This document shows, one piece after another, positions 16,861-25,055 of a DNA stretch of 64,000 nucleotides. The stretch covers positions 1 through 64,000 of the forward strand of contig NZ_JALZ01000010.1 of NCBI RefSeq assembly GCF_000521785.1. Reading direction: 5' to 3'. The notes beneath the pieces are model-generated. The model did not search any database. It was not told the origin of the DNA and was given only the letters and a program-made list of their open reading frames with translations. This stretch comes from Roseivivax halodurans JCM 10272 (GTDB taxonomy: Bacteria > Pseudomonadota > Alphaproteobacteria > Rhodobacterales > Rhodobacteraceae). The translations under genes were made by a program, and so were the position numbers. The number at the start of each line of letters is the position of its first letter. Positions within the stretch are counted from its first letter, which is position 1.

Positions 16861-17466
16861 TCAGTCCCCCGGGCGCTTCAGCTCGAACTTCTCGCGCACG
16901 ACGGTGTAGTCGCGGTAGCCCATGCGGCTGAGGGGGTTGAAGGTCAGGACGTCGAAGATCCCGTCCCGCAGGCAATTGTCGCGGATATGCACGCCGACGA
17001 CCTCACCGAAGACGACGAAATTGGCCTCGCCCGGCAGCTTCACGATCTGGGTCAGACGGCATTCGAGGTTCGCCGGGGCGGTCGCGACGCGGGAGCAGGG
17101 GATGATCTCGCAGGCCGCCTTCTCGGCGCCGGATAGGTCGAACTCGTCGGTCTCCTTGTCCCAGGGGCCCGAGGTCTGGTTCATCACGTCGCGGGCCTCG
17201 TATTCGACGATGTTGACGCAGAAGACCTCGGTCTCGCGAATGTTGGCGACGCTGTCCTTGGTGTCGCCGCGGTCGTCCTTGGCGCTGGTCGAGGCGAACA
17301 TGACCTGCGGCGGCACGTAGGCGACTGCGTTGAAGAAGGAATAGGGCGCGAGGTTCTCGGAGCCGTCCGCGCCGCGGGTCGAGATCCAGCCGATGGGACG
17401 CGGCGTGACGATGGCGTTGAACGGGTTGTGCGGCAGGCCGTGGCCGTCCTCAGGGCGGTAGAACAT
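16861..17466 (-). CDS. Flavin reductase-like (FMN-binding split-barrel) protein
   Basis: A 201-aa protein of the flavin-reductase/DIM6-NTAB family. It has the opening FYRPEDGHGLPHNPFNAIVTPRPIGWIST, the FMN-binding NLAPYSFFNAVAY and the FASTSAKDDRGDTKDSVANIRET segment typical of this subfamily. These proteins bind FMN and may supply reduced flavin to monooxygenases or act as oxidoreductases; the partner is unknown. The start at 17466 has an AGGAGA SD. It is divergent from the GNAT gene at 17615 and 126 bp upstream of mtnP on the same strand. Confidence 0.85.
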   Translation of the reverse strand: MFYRPEDGHGLPHNPFNAIVTPRPIGWISTRGADGSENLAPYSFFNAVAYVPPQVMFASTSAKDDRGDTKDSVANIRETEVFCVNIVEYEARDVMNQTSGPWDKETDEFDLSGAEKAACEIIPCSRVATAPANLECRLTQIVKLPGEANFVVFGEVVGVHIRDNCLRDGIFDVLTFNPLSRMGYRDYTVVREKFELKRPGD

Positions 17467-17614
17467 CGCCGGTCTCCTCTCGCCCGGGGCCGGTGCACGG
17501 GCCGGGGCTTCAAATTGCAGGTCCCGCGAGCAGGTGCTAGCGCGGAGGCTGGCGGCCAAGATGCACGCCGACCCGCCGAATTCAATGCCTGCCGCCGCCG
17601 CGAGCCCTCTGCCG

Positions 17615-18100
17615 ATGTACGTGATCACCCCAGAACGCGAGACTGACTCTTGGGAGGTCGAGACGCTCTACGACCTCTGCTTCGCGCCTGGACGGGAGGC
17701 GCTCTCCTCCTACCGGCTGCGCGACGGGGTGCCGCCGGTGCGTCGCCTCTGCCGGGTCGCGCGCTACGAGGAGGGCGGTTTTCTCGGCGGGGCGATCCGC
17801 TACTGGCCGGTGCGCGTCGGCGGGGCGCCGACGCTGCTCCTGGGCCCGATCGCGGTGCATCCGACGGCGCAGGGCGAGGGCCTTGGGGGCGCGCTCATCC
17901 GCGAGAGCCTGTTCGTCGCGCGCGAGGAATGGGAGAGGGTGCTGCTCGTCGGGGACGCGCCCTATTACGGGCGGTTCGGATTTGAGCATCTGAGCGGGGT
18001 CGAGATGCCGCCGCCGACCAATCCCGAGCGGATCCTCGGGCTCGCGCTCAGCCCCGGCGCCTGGGACGGGGTCGCGGGCGAGGTCACCGCCTGGCATTGA
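17615..18100 (+). CDS. GNAT N-acetyltransferase
   Basis: A predicted acyl-CoA-dependent N-acetyltransferase of the YhbS-like group, 161 aa from the chosen start. The acetyl-CoA pyrophosphate loop reads VHPTAQGEGLGGALIRESL, followed by LLVGDAPYYGRFGFEHL, a conserved ending of this subfamily. The substrate is unknown. No good SD exists at any candidate start; ATG 17615 (MYVITPERE) matches the domain boundary, and ATG 17585 is an alternative. The EcsC gene follows closely, so the pair may be cotranscribed. Confidence 0.82.
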   Translation: MYVITPERETDSWEVETLYDLCFAPGREALSSYRLRDGVPPVRRLCRVARYEEGGFLGGAIRYWPVRVGGAPTLLLGPIAVHPTAQGEGLGGALIRESLFVAREEWERVLLVGDAPYYGRFGFEHLSGVEMPPPTNPERILGLALSPGAWDGVAGEVTAWH

Positions 18101-18156
18101 AAGCGGGCGGGCAAACCAACATCTTACCCGCCATGAACGATCAGGTGGAGACGGGG

Positions 18157-18906
18157 ATGACCGGCACGGAGCTCGCTGTGGTGGATCGCGACAAGGAAAT
18201 GCTGAGCCTCGCGCGGCGACACAAGCGTGCGGGCGGTGTCGGACTTCAGGTGCTGAACATCATCGGCGGGCAGGCGGAGAACCTTCTCGAGCGGCTGCCC
18301 GACCGGGTGAAGAACCGGCTTGAGGAGGCGACGACGCGCGCGCTCGAGACGGCTCTGTACGCCGCGCATCGCTCGCGGGGCTACGTGCCCGACCAGAAGG
18401 GATGGCTCAACACCGCGCTCACGACCGCGATGGGGGCCGCCGGCGGGGCGGGCGGTCTTCCGACCGCGCTGGCCGAACTGCCGGTGACGACGACGGTGCT
18501 CCTGCGGGCGATCCAGGGCATCGCGTGGGAGCACGGCTACGATCCGGCCGATCCCGAGGTCCAGAAGGAGTGCCTTGCGGTCTTCGGATCGGCGGGTCCG
18601 CTCGAGGACGACGACGGCGTCGACATGGCGTTCCTCTCGGCGCGGGTCACGATCACCGGCGCCACGCTGCACGGGATCATCGGTCGGGTCGCGCCGCGGC
18701 TCGGCGTGGTTCTCGGCCAGAAGCTCGCCGCGCAGACGGTGCCGATCCTCGGCGCGGCGGCGGGCGCGGCCACCAACTATGCCTATACCTCGTATTACCA
18801 GGAGATGGCGGCGGTGCATTTCGGGTTGAAGCGCTATGCCGAGGAGACCGGCCGCGACCGCGAGGCGGTGGTGGCGGAGTTCCGCAAGGCCCTTTCGCGG
18901 GTTTGA
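18157..18906 (+). CDS. EcsC family protein
   Basis: Conserved protein of the EcsC family (named after a Bacillus gene linked to an ABC transporter), biochemical role unknown. A central region contains several Gly/Ala-rich hydrophobic helices (TTAMGAAGGAGGLPTALAELPVTTTVLLRAI; QTVPILGAAAGAATNYAYTSYYQEMA) that may interact with membranes. ATG 18157 is preferred since GGTGGAG lies six bases upstream; ATG 18133 (eight residues longer) lacks an SD. It lies 56 bp after the GNAT gene, same strand. Confidence 0.8.
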   Translation: MTGTELAVVDRDKEMLSLARRHKRAGGVGLQVLNIIGGQAENLLERLPDRVKNRLEEATTRALETALYAAHRSRGYVPDQKGWLNTALTTAMGAAGGAGGLPTALAELPVTTTVLLRAIQGIAWEHGYDPADPEVQKECLAVFGSAGPLEDDDGVDMAFLSARVTITGATLHGIIGRVAPRLGVVLGQKLAAQTVPILGAAAGAATNYAYTSYYQEMAAVHFGLKRYAEETGRDREAVVAEFRKALSRV

Positions 18907-18917
18907 TTGCCAGCGCG

Positions 18918-19148
18918 TTAACCAATTCTTCGGGGGAATCGCGGTAAGCCCGTCCTGTCCGCACCCCGCCCGAGGGTGAGCCGATCCCGCAGAGCGGGGC
19001 GGCGTCCCGATTTCCGGCCCGACCGGAGCCCGGGAAGGACAGCGGCGGCGGGATTCGCCGCCATGTTCCTCGGCCAGAAGGTCGGGGATCCAACGCGCGG
19101 CGGAGGCGCAGGCCAGAAGGGCCGCAGCACCGGACCGCAGACGAAAGG
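18918..19148 (+). ncRNA. Candidate structured RNA / long leader (hypothesis)
   Basis: This is most of a 578-bp stretch without a convincing gene (18907-19484). After a GTTAACC motif the plus strand offers consecutive perfect hairpins: CACCC/GGGTG (18962-18978), CCCGC/GCGGG (18986-18998), TCCGG/CCGGA (19013-19027), the three enclosed by CTGTCC/GGACAG (18955-18960 with 19037-19042), then GGCGGCG/CGCCGCC (19044-19062). GGCCAGAAGG occurs twice (19071 and 19111 areas). It ends at a strong terminator. GC-rich DNA forms chance hairpins, so confidence is low. From 19190 to 19484 I see only the presumed 5' region of the DUF2189 gene. Confidence 0.3.
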
Positions 19149-19184
19149 CGCCCGGCCATGGTGAACGACCGTGCCGGGCGTTTT
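19149..19184 (+). terminator. Rho-independent terminator
   Basis: Eight perfect outer pairs (CGCCCGGC / GCCGGGCG), continued after a bulge by five more, are followed directly by TTTT. It is among the strongest terminators in the window, yet lies 240 bp beyond the nearest upstream gene, implying an unannotated transcript or a long 3' UTR. Confidence 0.75.
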
Positions 19185-19484
19185 CGTGTTTCGGGTTCGG
19201 CTCGCGTTTGCGTTGTCGCTTGCCCCTGGGCCACCTCGGGCGCTTTCCGTACGGCAGGCGGGCCGTGTTTGCACAAGACGTGCCGGTTCCGAGAGCGCGA
19301 GGCTGCGCAGATATCGCCTTGGGGTTGTGTCGTAATGTGTGCTCTCGCCTTCGTGTTCGCGGCGAACGCTGTGCGGTGTTACGTTGCGGAAGGCGGCGCG
19401 ATGCCGCCCCGCGGGACGCACGGATTTCGGGCGCCGCGTTCCGCGGGTCCCGTGGTACGCCCGGCAGCTGCGGAGTTCCGCGTC

Positions 19485-20363
19485 ATGGACAGCACGGACA
19501 GAACCATCGGAAATCCCGCCTCCTGGCTCGGGCGGCGGCTCTTCTCGGGCTCGGCGTATCTGAGCGCGACGGCGGCAGAGATCGGCGGCTCGGACGCCTC
19601 GGGCCCCGTGGCGCATGAGGACATCGCCACGCTCACCATAAACGATCTGCGCGCCGCGCTCAGGGCCGGCTGGGAGGACCTCATGGCGTCGCGGGCCGAC
19701 GCGCTGGTGCTCTGCCTGCTCTACCCGATCCTCGGCATGGCGCTGGTCTTCACGGCGATGACGCAGAGCCTCATGCCGTTGCTCTTTCCGCTGATGTCGG
19801 GCTTCGTGCTGATCGGGCCGCTCGCGGCGCTCGGCCTCTACGAGATGAGCCGGCAGCGCGAGGCGGGGCGGCCGATCAACTGGACGAGCGCCTTCGACGT
19901 GATGGCCGCGCCGGCCTTCGGGGCGATCCTCGTTCTGGGGCTCTACCTCGCGGCGATCATGGTGGTCTGGCTGCTGGCGGCGCGGCTGATCTTCGAGTCG
20001 ACCATGGGCCCGGAGCTTCCGGCCTCGCTCTGGATGTTCCTCGGCAACGTGGCAACGACGCCCGAGGGCTGGACGATGGCGATCGTCGGCATCGCGATCG
20101 GTGCGGCCTTTGCGGTGCTGGTGCTGGCGACGGCGGTGATCTCGTTCCCGCTGCTGCTCGACCGCAACATCGGGGTGCCGAACGCGATCGTCACGTCGCT
20201 CCGGGTCTTCTTCAAGAATCCCGGCGTGATCCTCGCCTGGGGCGGGATCGTGGCGGGGCTGCTGGTGCTCGGGACGATACCGGCGCTGGTGGGTCTGGCG
20301 GTGACGCTGCCGATCCTCGGGCACGCGAGCTGGCACCTCTACCGGAGGGCCATCCCGCGCTGA
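19485..20363 (+). CDS. DUF2189 integral membrane protein
   Basis: Predicted inner-membrane protein of the DUF2189 family (292 aa), function unknown. After a roughly 65-residue cytosolic N-terminus there are six or so hydrophobic segments: ALVLCLLYPILGMALVFTA, LLFPLMSGFVLIGPLAALGLY, FGAILVLGLYLAAIMVVWLL, MAIVGIAIGAAFAVLVLAT, and two near the C-terminus flanking KNPGVILAWGG. ATG 19485 is chosen because a GGAG stands nine bases upstream and the sequence before it reads as non-coding. It converges on ptsP with 3 bp between stops. Confidence 0.85.
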   Translation: MDSTDRTIGNPASWLGRRLFSGSAYLSATAAEIGGSDASGPVAHEDIATLTINDLRAALRAGWEDLMASRADALVLCLLYPILGMALVFTAMTQSLMPLLFPLMSGFVLIGPLAALGLYEMSRQREAGRPINWTSAFDVMAAPAFGAILVLGLYLAAIMVVWLLAARLIFESTMGPELPASLWMFLGNVATTPEGWTMAIVGIAIGAAFAVLVLATAVISFPLLLDRNIGVPNAIVTSLRVFFKNPGVILAWGGIVAGLLVLGTIPALVGLAVTLPILGHASWHLYRRAIPR

Positions 20364-20366
20364 GGA

Positions 20367-22604
20367 TCAGGTGATCCAGCGCAGGTAATCCATGACCGCG
20401 GGCCGCACGGATTGCTCGTCGCGCTCGCGGGCCTCGTGGATCACCCGCCTCAGCTCTCCGAGGTCGACGCGGAGGAGCAGGCTCTTGACCGGGCCGATCG
20501 AGGGCGGGCGCATCGAGAGGGTGCGCACGCCGATCGCCGCGAGGCACATCGCCTCGATCGGGCGGCCGGCGTCCTCGCCGCAGAAGGACACCGGCGTTCC
20601 CGCCTTCTCGCAGCGCTGCACGATGCGTTCGATGAAGGTCAGGAACGAGGTGTTGAGCGTGTCGTAGCGGCGGCGCACGCGCTCGTTCTCGCGGTCGGCG
20701 GCGAAGAAGAACTGCTTGAGATCATTGCCCCCGATGGAGACGAAATCGACCTCGCGGAAGAAGCCGTTCGGGGCATAGGCGAGGCTCGGCGTCTCGAGCA
20801 TGGCGCCGACCTCGATGCTTTCGGGCAGAACGTGACCGAGCCGTTCCTCGCGGGCGATGGCCTTGTCCATCTCGGCGCGGGCCTCGCGGAACTCGTAGAG
20901 CTGCGCGACGAAGGGGAACATCACCGTCAGTGCGCGGCCATTCGCGCCGCGCAGGAGCGCCTGCAGCTGCATGCGCAGCACGCCCGGCTTGTCGAGCCCG
21001 ACTCGGATCGCGCGCCAGCCGAGCGCGGGGTTCGGCTCGTCGTTGGGCTTCATGTAGGGCAGGACCTTATCCGAGCCGATATCGAGCGTGCGGAAGATGA
21101 CGCGCTTGCCGCCTGCGGCATCGAGCACGCGGGAATAGAGCGCGGCGAGCTCGGTGCGCTTGGGCATCTGGTTGCGCACGAGGAACTGCAGCTCCGTCCG
21201 GAAGAGCCCGACGCCCTCGGCGCCCGAATTCTCGAGGCTCGGCAGGTCCGCCATCAGGCCGGCATTCATGTGGAGCCCGATGCGGGTGCCGCAGGCGGTC
21301 ACGCAATCCTTGTCGCGGATCGAGGCATAGCGCTCGAGCGCCTTGGCCTGCATCGCCATCTTGTCGCGGAAGGCGGTCACCACGGTCTCGTCGGGGCGCA
21401 GATGGACGATGCCGTTGTCGCCGTCGACCATGATGTGATCGCCGTTGAGCGCCTCGGTCGTGACCCGCCCGGCATGGACGACGAGCGGAATCGCCAGCGC
21501 CCGCGCGACCACCGCGGCGTGGGATCCGACGGAGCCCTCCTCGAGCACCACGCCCTTGAGGCTGCGCCCGTATTCCAGAAGCTCGCCGGGGCCGATGTTG
21601 CGCGCGACGAGCACCGGGTCTGGCGGCAGCTCGGCGCCGGTCTCGGAGCCCTGGCCGGTGAGGATCCGCAGGAGGCGGTTCGAGAGGTCGTCGAGATCGT
21701 GGAGGCGGTCGCGCAGATAGGCGTCGGTCACCTGCGCCATGCGGGCGCGGGCGTTCGACTGCTCCTTCTCGACGGCGGCCTCGGCCGACAGACCGCGGCC
21801 GATATCCTCCTCCATGCGCCGCAGCCAGCCCTTGGAATTGGCGAACATGCGGTAGGCCTCGAGCACCTGCACCTGTTCGGGGTCTGACGCTGAGGCGAGG
21901 ATCTGGTCGACGCTGACGCGCAGGGAATCGACCGCGTCCTGCAGGCGCTTGAGCTCGGTCTCCGGATCGTCGGCGACGAGGTTCGTGACGACGACGCGCG
22001 GCTCGTGCAGCCAGACATGGCCCTCGGCCGCGCCCTCCTGGCCAACCGTGGCGCGGAAGAGGACGGGATTGGTGTGGCGGGCCTTGAGCGCCGCGCCCTC
22101 GCCGACGAAGGCGCCGAGCTCGGTCATCTCGGCGAGCACCATCGCCACGACCTCGAGCGCGTAGCATTCGTCGGAGGTGAACTGGCGCTGCTCCTTGGAC
22201 TGGACGACGAGCACGCCGAGCTTTTCTCCGAGCCGCTGGATCGGCACGCCGAGGAACGACGAATAGATCTCCTCGCCGGTCTCGGGCATGTAGCGGAAGC
22301 CCTTCTCGGAGGGCGCGTTCGCGGTGTTCACCACCTTGCCCGACCGGGCGACGCGGCCGACGAGGCCCTCGCCAAGGCGCATCCGGGTCTGGTGCACCGC
22401 CTCGGCCTTCAGGCCCTCGGTGGCGCAGAGCTCGAGTGTGTCCTCATCGCGGAAGAGGTAGATCGAGCACACCTCGGTGCCCATCGAATCGGCGGTGAGA
22501 TGGGTGATCTTGTCGAGACGCGCCTGTCCTGCCGCGTCCTCCGCCATGGTGTCGCGGAGGCGGCCCAGAAGTTTCCGGCTTTCACTCTCGGTTCGATCCG
22601 CCAT
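20367..22604 (-). CDS. ptsP: Phosphoenolpyruvate-protein phosphotransferase PtsP (EI-Ntr)
   Basis: First enzyme of the nitrogen-related phosphotransferase system: autophosphorylates from PEP and passes the phosphate to an NPr/HPr protein. A GAF domain (about 1-165) precedes the Enzyme I part, containing the phospho-His loop GSVGSHAAVVAR (about 330), the PEP-utilising TIM barrel with RTELQFL, IRVGLDKPGVLRMQLQA, and VSFCGEDAGRP near the C-terminus. The GAF domain may sense glutamine or 2-oxoglutarate, as shown in relatives. The start follows AAGGA. No hpr or ptsN is in the window. The N-terminus overlaps no neighbour, and lysC lies 148 bp upstream. Confidence 0.93.
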   Translation of the reverse strand: MADRTESESRKLLGRLRDTMAEDAAGQARLDKITHLTADSMGTEVCSIYLFRDEDTLELCATEGLKAEAVHQTRMRLGEGLVGRVARSGKVVNTANAPSEKGFRYMPETGEEIYSSFLGVPIQRLGEKLGVLVVQSKEQRQFTSDECYALEVVAMVLAEMTELGAFVGEGAALKARHTNPVLFRATVGQEGAAEGHVWLHEPRVVVTNLVADDPETELKRLQDAVDSLRVSVDQILASASDPEQVQVLEAYRMFANSKGWLRRMEEDIGRGLSAEAAVEKEQSNARARMAQVTDAYLRDRLHDLDDLSNRLLRILTGQGSETGAELPPDPVLVARNIGPGELLEYGRSLKGVVLEEGSVGSHAAVVARALAIPLVVHAGRVTTEALNGDHIMVDGDNGIVHLRPDETVVTAFRDKMAMQAKALERYASIRDKDCVTACGTRIGLHMNAGLMADLPSLENSGAEGVGLFRTELQFLVRNQMPKRTELAALYSRVLDAAGGKRVIFRTLDIGSDKVLPYMKPNDEPNPALGWRAIRVGLDKPGVLRMQLQALLRGANGRALTVMFPFVAQLYEFREARAEMDKAIAREERLGHVLPESIEVGAMLETPSLAYAPNGFFREVDFVSIGGNDLKQFFFAADRENERVRRRYDTLNTSFLTFIERIVQRCEKAGTPVSFCGEDAGRPIEAMCLAAIGVRTLSMRPPSIGPVKSLLLRVDLGELRRVIHEARERDEQSVRPAVMDYLRWIT

Positions 22605-22752
22605 GTCGTTGTGGTTCCTTCCGCCCGGCGCACGAGTCATAGGGCAGAGCGGCGGGCAGAGGAAAGGGCAAGCGCACTCATCGGGGGACTGCAAGCCGCC
22701 AGACGCCTGCCTGCCGGCGCGACAGTGGCGCGTATCGGAAACGCGCCGGCCT

Positions 22753-24009
22753 TCAGGCCTTCTCGAGCTCGAAGGCGTCGTGCAGGGCCTGGACGGCGAG
22801 CTCCATGTACTTGCGCTCGACCAGCACCGAGATCTTGATCTCGGAGGTGGCGATCACCTTGATGTTGATGCCCTCCTGCGCGAGCGTCTCGAACATCCGC
22901 GCGGCGACGCCCGATTGCGAGCGCATGCCGATGCCGACGACCGACACCTTGGCGACATCGGTCTCGGCTTCGAGCCGGTCGTAGGTGAGCTTGCCCTCGG
23001 CCTTCGCCGCCTCGAGCGCCTTCTCGGCGCGCTTGAGCTGGTCGTTGGGGCAGGAGAAGGTCATGTCGGTGACCTTGCCCTCGTGGCCCTCGTAGTCGCT
23101 TTCGGACACGTTCTGCACGATCATGTCGACGTTCACGCCGGCATCGGAGAGCGTGCCGAAGATCGCCGCGGCGATGCCCGGCTTGTCGGCGACAGTGACG
23201 ATGGTGACCTTGGCCTCCTCGCGGGAGAAGGCCACACCCGAGACGACGTTCGATTCCATGATCAGTTCCTCTCCGCAGACGAGCGTTCCGGCCTCGTCGG
23301 ATGGTTCCTCGAAGCTCGACAGCACCCGCAGCTTCACATTGTAGCGCATGGCGAGCTCGACCGAGCGGGTCTGCAGCACCTTGGCGCCGAGCGAGGCAAG
23401 CTCCAGCATCTCCTCGAAGGCGATGCGGTCGAGCTTGCGGGCCTTCCGGCAGACGCGGGGGTCGGTGGTGTAGACGCCGTCCACGTCGGTGTAGATGTCG
23501 CAGCGCACCGCGTCGAAGGCGGCGGCGAAGGCGACGGCGGTGGTGTCCGAACCGCCGCGGCCGAGCGTGGTGATGCGGCCCTCGGGCGAGATGCCCTGGA
23601 AGCCGGCGACCACGGCGACGCGCATGCCCTCGCCGAACTTCTGCGTGATGTTGTCGGTCGGGATCTCCTCGATCCGCGCGGCCGAATGCGCCGAGGTGGT
23701 CCTGAGCGGCACCTGCCAGCCCTGCCAGGAGCGGGCGGGCACCTCCATCTCCTGCAGGGTGAGGGCCATGAGGCCGGCGGTGACGTTCTCGCCCGAGCTC
23801 ACCACCGCATCGTATTCGCGGGCGTCGTAGAAGGGCGAGGTCTCGTTCACCCAGCCGACGAGCTCGTTGGTCTTGCCCGACATGGCCGAGACGATGACGA
23901 TGACGTCGTGCCCCTTGGCGACCTCGGTGCCGACGCGCTTGGCGGCGCGGCGGATGCGGTCGAGCGTGGCGACGGACGTGCCGCCGAATTTCATCACCAG
24001 AACGGACAT
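22753..24009 (-). CDS. lysC: Aspartate kinase
   Basis: Phosphorylates aspartate to open the lysine/threonine/methionine pathway. At 418 aa it is the monofunctional, allosteric type: amino-acid kinase domain with KFGGTSV (7-13), SSGENVTAGLMA, GRGGSDTTAVAFAAAF, and two tandem ACT domains (about 265-340 and 345-418, VTIVTVADKPGIAAAIF and VSVVGIGMRSQSGVAARMF) expected to bind lysine and/or threonine. SD CGGGAGG. The upstream minus-strand region has TTGCGC-15-CATAAG as a possible promoter; its GCATAAGCAC ten-mer also occurs before maeB. Confidence 0.96.
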   Translation of the reverse strand: MSVLVMKFGGTSVATLDRIRRAAKRVGTEVAKGHDVIVIVSAMSGKTNELVGWVNETSPFYDAREYDAVVSSGENVTAGLMALTLQEMEVPARSWQGWQVPLRTTSAHSAARIEEIPTDNITQKFGEGMRVAVVAGFQGISPEGRITTLGRGGSDTTAVAFAAAFDAVRCDIYTDVDGVYTTDPRVCRKARKLDRIAFEEMLELASLGAKVLQTRSVELAMRYNVKLRVLSSFEEPSDEAGTLVCGEELIMESNVVSGVAFSREEAKVTIVTVADKPGIAAAIFGTLSDAGVNVDMIVQNVSESDYEGHEGKVTDMTFSCPNDQLKRAEKALEAAKAEGKLTYDRLEAETDVAKVSVVGIGMRSQSGVAARMFETLAQEGINIKVIATSEIKISVLVERKYMELAVQALHDAFELEKA

Positions 24010-24088
24010 GAGGCGCCTCCCGGGGCCGGACTTGCGCCCGGGTGCTTATGCGCGGCGGCGGCGCGGCGCAAGATGATTGCACAATTGG

Positions 24089-24547
24089 CTACGTGTCCCG
24101 GTAGTCGGCGGGGGCGAGGCCGTCGGGGCCGCGCACGAGGCTTTCGGCCCCTTCCATGATGTCGGTGTTTTGCGCGGTGACGACGATCCAGCCGTCTTCG
24201 CGGTGCTCCGCGACGAAGGTGAGGATCGTGCGCCGCTCCGCCGCCTCGCTGCCGTCCGGCGCGCGCTGGCCCGCGAGGCGGAAGCGGCACTGCACAACGG
24301 CGTGGGCGTCGCCGAGGCGTCTGACCCGGATGACACCGGGTGTCAGCCGCGTTTCGGAAAAGAAGCTCTTGAGCGCGTAATCGTGCGCCTTGGCGATGGC
24401 GGCGCGGTCGTGCCACCAGAGGCCGACCACGTTCACGAAGTCCGCATCCTCGGCAAAGAGCGCGCCGATGGCGGCGCCGTCCCGAGTGGCCCAGGCCTGC
24501 GCGAAGGCGGCGGGAATGTCCTCGGGTCGCGGGGGCCGCGGCGTCAA
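24089..24547 (-). CDS. NTF2-like (DUF4440 / SgcJ-EcaC type) protein
   Basis: Small cone-shaped-fold protein, 152 aa, related to ketosteroid isomerase-like NTF2 proteins (AFAQAWATRDGAAIGALFAEDADFVNVVG..WWHDRAAI). Members of this family may be enzymes or ligand binders; no catalytic residues can be assigned. It probably starts at TTG 24547, which overlaps the DUF1178 stop as TTGA, giving MTPRPPRPEDI; no better start lies inside the domain. It is cotranscribed with and likely translationally coupled to the DUF1178 gene. Confidence 0.72.
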   Translation of the reverse strand: MTPRPPRPEDIPAAFAQAWATRDGAAIGALFAEDADFVNVVGLWWHDRAAIAKAHDYALKSFFSETRLTPGVIRVRRLGDAHAVVQCRFRLAGQRAPDGSEAAERRTILTFVAEHREDGWIVVTAQNTDIMEGAESLVRGPDGLAPADYRDT

Positions 24548-24972
24548 TTGCTGTCCTTGGCCCGGCGGAAGGGGAGCGGGGCGACGGGCACGCCGTCCTC
24601 GAGGAGCGCCTTTGCCTCGTCGGGCCGCGTCTCGCCCCATATCGGCCGCTCTGGCGCGTCGCCGAGATGCATGGCGCGGGCCTGCGTCGCGAAATCGCGG
24701 CCGACGTAATCGGCGCTCTTCTCGATGTGCTTTCGCAGGGCTGCGAGCGCCTGTTCGGCGGGGGATTTCGGCGCCGAGAGCGCGCGTTTCGGCGGCGACG
24801 CTTCGGCGTCGGCAGCGACGTGAGGCGCCATCAGGCTCTTCTCGACGCGGGGAGACCCGCAGACCGCACAGGACAGATGGCCCGACCGGGCCAGCGCGTC
24901 GAAGGCGCCCGCGGACTGGAACCAGCTTTCGAATTCGTGCCCGTCGGCACAGCGCAGAGTGTATCGAATCAT
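24544..24972 (-). CDS. DUF1178 family protein with zinc-ribbon-like N-terminus
   Basis: Conserved proteobacterial protein of unknown function, 142 aa. The N-terminus MIRYTLRCADGHEFESWF with Cys8 and a CAVC motif (Cys35, Cys38) looks like a small zinc ribbon; the C-terminal half holds EQALAALRKHIEKSADYVGRDFATQARAMHLGD and ERPIWGETRPDEAKALLEDG, diagnostic for DUF1178. ATG 24972 gives the usual family start; an upstream ATG adding five residues has no better SD. The stop overlaps the following NTF2-like gene (TTGA). Confidence 0.87.
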   Translation of the reverse strand: MIRYTLRCADGHEFESWFQSAGAFDALARSGHLSCAVCGSPRVEKSLMAPHVAADAEASPPKRALSAPKSPAEQALAALRKHIEKSADYVGRDFATQARAMHLGDAPERPIWGETRPDEAKALLEDGVPVAPLPFRRAKDSN

Positions 24973-25055
24973 GCCTTCCGGACCCATGTGAGCCGAGGGA
25001 GGAAGATGGCCAAAAGCGATTACCGTTTCAAGAATTTACCCGCGGATGTGAAGGC

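Noticed and set aside
19190-19484. In-frame upstream extension of the DUF2189 protein (about 100 more residues)
   Set aside because: Sequence is Arg/Cys-rich without similarity to the family, lies directly behind a terminator, and the ATG at 19485 has an SD.
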